This document shows, one piece after another, positions 61,122-64,000 of a stretch of 64,000 bases of DNA. Origin of the DNA: DYRG01 sp041161065 (GTDB taxonomy: Bacteria > Pseudomonadota > Gammaproteobacteria > Beggiatoales > Beggiatoaceae); assembly GCA_041161065.1 (NCBI GenBank), contig JBEAVE010000009.1, positions 74,334 through 138,333 of the forward strand, read 5' to 3'. The notes below the pieces were generated by a model. The model ran no database searches. It worked only from the letters and a program-made list of their open reading frames with translations, and was not told where the DNA came from. The first letter of the stretch is position 1. The number at the start of each line of letters is the position of its first letter. The position numbers and the translations under genes were made by a program.

Positions 61122-62153
61122 ATGATGGTCAAAGTGGGCATAGTTGGGGGGACGGGTTATACGGGCGTGGAATTGCTGCGGTTATTGGCGCAACACCCCA
61201 ATGTGGAATTAAGCGTGATCACGTCGCGTTCTGATGCGGGGACAAAAGTCGCGCAAATGTTTCCAAATTTAAGAGGTTACGTTGATTTGGCTTTTACCGA
61301 ACCGTCAATTGAAACCCTCAAAAAGTGCGATGTGGTGTTTTTTGCGACCCCAAACGGCACAGCGATGCAAAGTGTGCCCGAATTATTAAAAAATGGCGTG
61401 AAAGTGATTGATTTAGCGGCAGATTTTCGCTTAAAAAATCCACAAACTTGGGAGCAATGGTACAAAATCCCTCACGTTTGCCCTGAATTATTGTCGGAAG
61501 CGGTGTACGGATTGCCTGAAATGCACCGCGAAACCATCAAATCGGCGCGGTTGATCGCCAACCCGGGGTGTTATCCGACCGCCGTGCAATTGGGATTGTT
61601 GCCGCTGATCGAAAAAAACTTAATCGAAACAGATAGTTTGATTGCGGACGTGAAATCGGGCGTGAGCGGCGCGGGGCGAAAAGCCGACATCGGCACGTTA
61701 CTGGCTGAAGCGGGCGATAATTTTAAGGCATACAATATTTCTGGTCATCGGCATTTGCCTGAAATTGTGCAGGGTTTGAATCAAATGAGCACGCAACCCG
61801 TTGAATTAACGTTTGTTCCGCATTTAACGCCGATGATTCGGGGAATTCACGCGACGTTGTACGCCAATTTGAAAGAATCCGTCGATTTGCAGGATTTGTT
61901 TGAAAAACGCTATGTAAATGAACCCTTTGTCGATGTGTTGCCGTCGGGATCATATCCTGAAACCCGCAGTGTTCGTGGGAGTAATATGTGTCGGATCGCC
62001 GTCCATCGCCCCCAAAACGGCAAACGGGTCGTCATTACATCGGTCATCGATAATTTGGTCAAAGGCGCGGCGGGACAAGCGATTCAAAACATGAACTTAT
62101 TATGCCAATGGGACGAAACAATCGGATTGCAACAGATTGCTTTATTGCCTTAA
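61122..62153 (+). CDS. argC: N-acetyl-gamma-glutamyl-phosphate reductase
   Basis: The third step of arginine biosynthesis, NADPH-dependent. The 343-residue product has the Rossmann loop VGIVGGTGYTGVELL at residues 5-19, the catalytic Cys150 in IANPGCYPTAVQLGL and the conserved SGVSGAGRKA, with GHRHLPEI near residue 208. Two adjacent ATGs (61122 and 61125) are possible starts. It stands apart from other arg genes. Confidence 0.95.
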   Translation: MMVKVGIVGGTGYTGVELLRLLAQHPNVELSVITSRSDAGTKVAQMFPNLRGYVDLAFTEPSIETLKKCDVVFFATPNGTAMQSVPELLKNGVKVIDLAADFRLKNPQTWEQWYKIPHVCPELLSEAVYGLPEMHRETIKSARLIANPGCYPTAVQLGLLPLIEKNLIETDSLIADVKSGVSGAGRKADIGTLLAEAGDNFKAYNISGHRHLPEIVQGLNQMSTQPVELTFVPHLTPMIRGIHATLYANLKESVDLQDLFEKRYVNEPFVDVLPSGSYPETRSVRGSNMCRIAVHRPQNGKRVVITSVIDNLVKGAAGQAIQNMNLLCQWDETIGLQQIALLP

Positions 62154-62235
62154 AACTCCATTTTTAATTTCGAGGCTTTCGTGGCATCATAGGCGTGTAT
62201 TATTCATTTTTTTCAAGAAAGAGGGAGTTTATCAA

Positions 62236-62646
62236 ATGGCAAAGAGCATCGAGGATGTTTGCACAGATGTTTTAAATGACGCAAACAATGCGTTAGGGTG
62301 TGCGGTGGTTGATTTAGAATCGGGTTTATTGCTGGGCGTTGCGCACAAAGTTCACTATTTCACGCAGTCTTATTTGGACGCAGTGGCAGCCGCTGCCGTC
62401 GATATGATGCGCGGCAATAAAATCCGTGCCGTTGAAAATATGATCGGCGAAATGCGCGGCGAGGTTGAGCAAAATCTCATTCAAGAAGTGCAAATGACCA
62501 CCAAAAATACCTACCACTTCATGACGGTCGTCCCCAACAAACCCAACGCCCTTGTGGTGTTAATTACAAACCGTAAAGCCAATTTAGGAATGGGTTGGGC
62601 TGCGGTGCGCAAATCGTTGGCTGACTTTGCCCCGCTTTGCCCCTAA
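62236..62646 (+). CDS. Roadblock/LC7-domain-like protein
   Basis: A 136-residue protein with the pattern of Roadblock/LC7 (MglB-like) proteins, which regulate small GTPases. Segments NALGCAVVDLESGLLLGVA, AVAAAAVDMMRGNK and LVVLITNRKANLGMGWAAVRKSL match the alternating strands and helices, especially the NLGxxxxxxR end. The ATG at 62236 follows GAGGGAG; an open extension of 33 codons upstream overlaps argC and is rejected. No MglA-like GTPase gene is adjacent. The family assignment is moderate. Confidence 0.6.
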   Translation: MAKSIEDVCTDVLNDANNALGCAVVDLESGLLLGVAHKVHYFTQSYLDAVAAAAVDMMRGNKIRAVENMIGEMRGEVEQNLIQEVQMTTKNTYHFMTVVPNKPNALVVLITNRKANLGMGWAAVRKSLADFAPLCP

Positions 62647-62657
62647 AAGGAGGTTTT

Positions 62658-63035
62658 ATGCGACGTTTCAAATGGGCAATGTTGCTGAGTTTGTTGTTAT
62701 CTCATGTCGTGATCGCCGAAGGTTTTAAACACAACGTGGTGTTCCCCAAAGGAGAAACCAGCACCATTTTGCGGGGTTCAGTCATTCGCGGCGATCTAGA
62801 TACTTACATTTTGTACGCGAAAGCCAATCAAACCATGACGGTTGAGCTTGCGTCATTGCAAGATAACGCCGCGTTCACGATTTACGCACCCAACGGAAGC
62901 ACCTTGCCTAATGCGGGCGAAGGTGACGATGCAACCCAGTGGAACGGCGAACTTCCTCTCAAAGGCAAATACAAAATTGTTGTCGGCGGCACGCGCGGAA
63001 ATGCCGAATATGCGCTAACTATCCAAATCCAATAA
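62658..63035 (+). CDS. Secreted PPC-domain-like protein
   Basis: A 125-residue protein with a signal peptide (WAMLLSLLLSHVVIAEG) and a small beta-sandwich of the bacterial pre-peptidase C-terminal type: strands DTYILYAKANQTMTVEL, AAFTIYAPNG, and GKYKIVVGGTRGNAEYALTI. A perfect AAGGAGG ribosome site lies before the ATG at 62658, which overrides an in-frame start 7 codons earlier. It follows the Roadblock-like gene by 11 bases and ends before a strong terminator. Confidence 0.75.
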   Translation: MRRFKWAMLLSLLLSHVVIAEGFKHNVVFPKGETSTILRGSVIRGDLDTYILYAKANQTMTVELASLQDNAAFTIYAPNGSTLPNAGEGDDATQWNGELPLKGKYKIVVGGTRGNAEYALTIQIQ

Positions 63036-63048
63036 TAGAACAACAGAA

Positions 63049-63083
63049 ACCCCGTCAGCGTTTTAGTCTGGCGGGTTTTTTCT
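63049..63083 (+). terminator. Rho-independent terminator after the PPC-domain gene
   Basis: CCCGTCAG at 63051-63058 pairs with CTGGCGGG at 63068-63075 (one G-U pair), followed by TTTTTT. It lies 15 bases after the stop and converges on the RNase T2 gene. Confidence 0.85.
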
Positions 63084-63100
63084 TGCGTTTTCTTTGAGCT

Positions 63101-63766
63101 TTATCGAACGTTTCTCACCACAAATCCATCGGGTTGCGCACAACTTTTTGCCGACCGATTCAATACCTCAGCACTGCAATGGCGGGGTTTTCCAGCTTTA
63201 TCCGTACAAAAGAAAACTTCTTTCAAAAAACGTCCCGATCCAGAACAATAAGGGGCAATGCCATCTTGAGAAAATGCGGGATTCTTTTTTACAAAATCTG
63301 CTTTCAATTGCGTTGAAGTAACCCGAAAAGTTTTCTCGGGAGCTTTGTAAGCATCAGGAATCACCACGCTGTTTTTTAATTGGGTAGTAAAATCTAAATA
63401 ACCCGCCGCGCCCAAATTAGAACAAGTCCCGTGTTTTTGCCATTCGTGCTGACATAATCCGGCATTTGGAAAAACCTCGCATTTATTTTTAAGGTTTTTG
63501 GGGATTGGTTCATTATTGCAATCGGCGGGATAACCTTTTTCATATTGAGGCCAAAGCCCATGTAAAACAAAGCCATATTTCCGCCCAATATCGCATTGAG
63601 AATCGTGCTGAGCTTTTTTATTGGTGGCACAAAAATCCGGCGACCACGACAAAACCAACACATAATAATCAAATGTTTTATCGTTAGATTGGGCGATTGT
63701 ATTATTTGCGAGCAACGCCAAACAACTTATTGAGAATAGAAAGCCCAATGGGGTTAATTTTTTCAT
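63101..63766 (-). CDS. Secreted ribonuclease T2 family protein
   Basis: A 221-residue periplasmic or secreted endoribonuclease of the RNase I/T2 family. A signal peptide (LGFLFSISCLALLANNTIAQ) precedes the two catalytic regions: FVLHGLWPQ with His69, and HEWQKHGTC with His107, Glu108 and His112. Several Cys could form the family disulfides. It cleaves single-stranded RNA, probably for nutrient scavenging. It is divergent from the transposase fragment at the right edge. Confidence 0.92.
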   Translation of the reverse strand: MKKLTPLGFLFSISCLALLANNTIAQSNDKTFDYYVLVLSWSPDFCATNKKAQHDSQCDIGRKYGFVLHGLWPQYEKGYPADCNNEPIPKNLKNKCEVFPNAGLCQHEWQKHGTCSNLGAAGYLDFTTQLKNSVVIPDAYKAPEKTFRVTSTQLKADFVKKNPAFSQDGIAPYCSGSGRFLKEVFFCTDKAGKPRHCSAEVLNRSAKSCAQPDGFVVRNVR

Positions 63767-63947
63767 TGTTTTTCTCCATTTTAAGATAATTAAAAGCCCA
63801 AAAAATACTCCCGTTTCTAATACGCGATTAAAAACGAGAGCAATGATTTTAACAATTAAATACCTTCAAATACAAGGCGAGTTTTATAGTAAGATTCCTA
63901 TAAAGATAGAATTTGCTATAGTTTTATAAGTGAAGAAGGAAGAAGAG

Positions 63948-64000
63948 ATGAGTTACAGTATAGATTTGAGGAAAAAAGTAATAGTTTTTATAGAGAGAAC
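63948..64000 (+). CDS. IS630-family transposase, N-terminal fragment cut by the window edge
   Basis: Seventeen residues are visible, beginning MSYSIDLRKKVIVFIER, the typical start of an IS630/Tc1-type transposase whose first domain is a helix-turn-helix. A GAAGGA ribosome site precedes it. The rest of the element lies beyond the window. The terminal inverted repeat and TA target site should be in the 100 bases upstream, but I cannot fix them. Confidence 0.72.
   Translation, partial: MSYSIDLRKKVIVFIER

Noticed and set aside
63767..63947. Left terminal inverted repeat of the IS630 element
   Set aside because: Several TATAG/CTATA motifs occur before the transposase start, but without the right end none can be identified as the repeat.
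1..64000. CRISPR array, tRNA or rRNA genes
   Set aside because: No regularly spaced identical repeats and no tRNA-like cloverleaf or rRNA signature was seen in any intergenic region.

Overview
The window looks like a chromosome segment of an AT-rich, Gram-negative gammaproteobacterium. Gammaproteobacterial housekeeping genes are present: gyrB of the long 805-residue type, tolQRAB, lptE, rodZ-ispG, ftsB and pcnB. A TusA/DsrE2 sulfur-relay pair, a FimX-like pilus regulator and a giant TPR-glycosyltransferase protein suggest a sulfur-oxidising, gliding or twitching filamentous lineage such as Beggiatoaceae/Thiotrichales. That placement is inference; no database search was possible, and all family calls rest on recognised motifs.

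Layout. Positions 1-16.9 kb: one co-directional, largely overlapping exopolysaccharide/O-antigen operon. It holds a pyruvyl transferase (cut by the left edge), four glycosyltransferases, three deacetylase-like proteins, a FemAB-like aminoacyltransferase, an asparagine-synthase-like amidotransferase, a Gfo/Idh dehydrogenase, an SDR epimerase, and a WbpD/WbpE-type acetyltransferase and aminotransferase. A terminator at 15.45 kb is followed by a membrane acyltransferase and pncC. Positions 17-30.6 kb: gltA, an orphan PorA-like oxidoreductase subunit, gyrB, then ftsB-pcnB with two unknown membrane proteins, aroE, a PreP-like M16 protease, a thiolase and lptE. Positions 30.8-34.9 kb: rodZ-ispG-cysQ-response regulator-dedA. 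Positions 34.9-40.5 kb: an MshL-like secretin and a glutaredoxin-like protein, divergent from a GGDEF cyclase and a FimX-like c-di-GMP effector. Positions 40.7-47.2 kb: a secreted Cache-domain protein, then ybgC-tolQRAB without pal, ending in an O-antigen ligase and a WaaE-like glycosyltransferase. Positions 47.2-51.6 kb: tusA-dsrE2, and ppsA interrupted by a LAGLIDADG intein. Positions 51.9-57.8 kb: a 1963-residue protein with three tandem TPR-plus-glycosyltransferase modules. Positions 57.8-64 kb: a MacB-type permease, a dense array of DnaA boxes, a long MipA/OmpV-like porin, argC, a Roadblock/LC7-like protein, a secreted PPC-domain protein, an RNase T2, and the first codons of an IS630-type transposase at the right edge.

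How parts fit together. The first 16 kb should build a polysaccharide carrying a 2,3-diacetamido uronic acid that may be amidated, pyruvylated or aminoacylated. The ligase and core glycosyltransferase behind tolB act in the same envelope pathway. The cyclase, FimX-like protein and secretin point to c-di-GMP control of type IV pili. The most unusual items are the DnaA-box cluster at 59.06-59.24 kb (candidate replication origin), the intein placed exactly at the PpsA catalytic Cys-His, and the triplicated TPR-glycosyltransferase.
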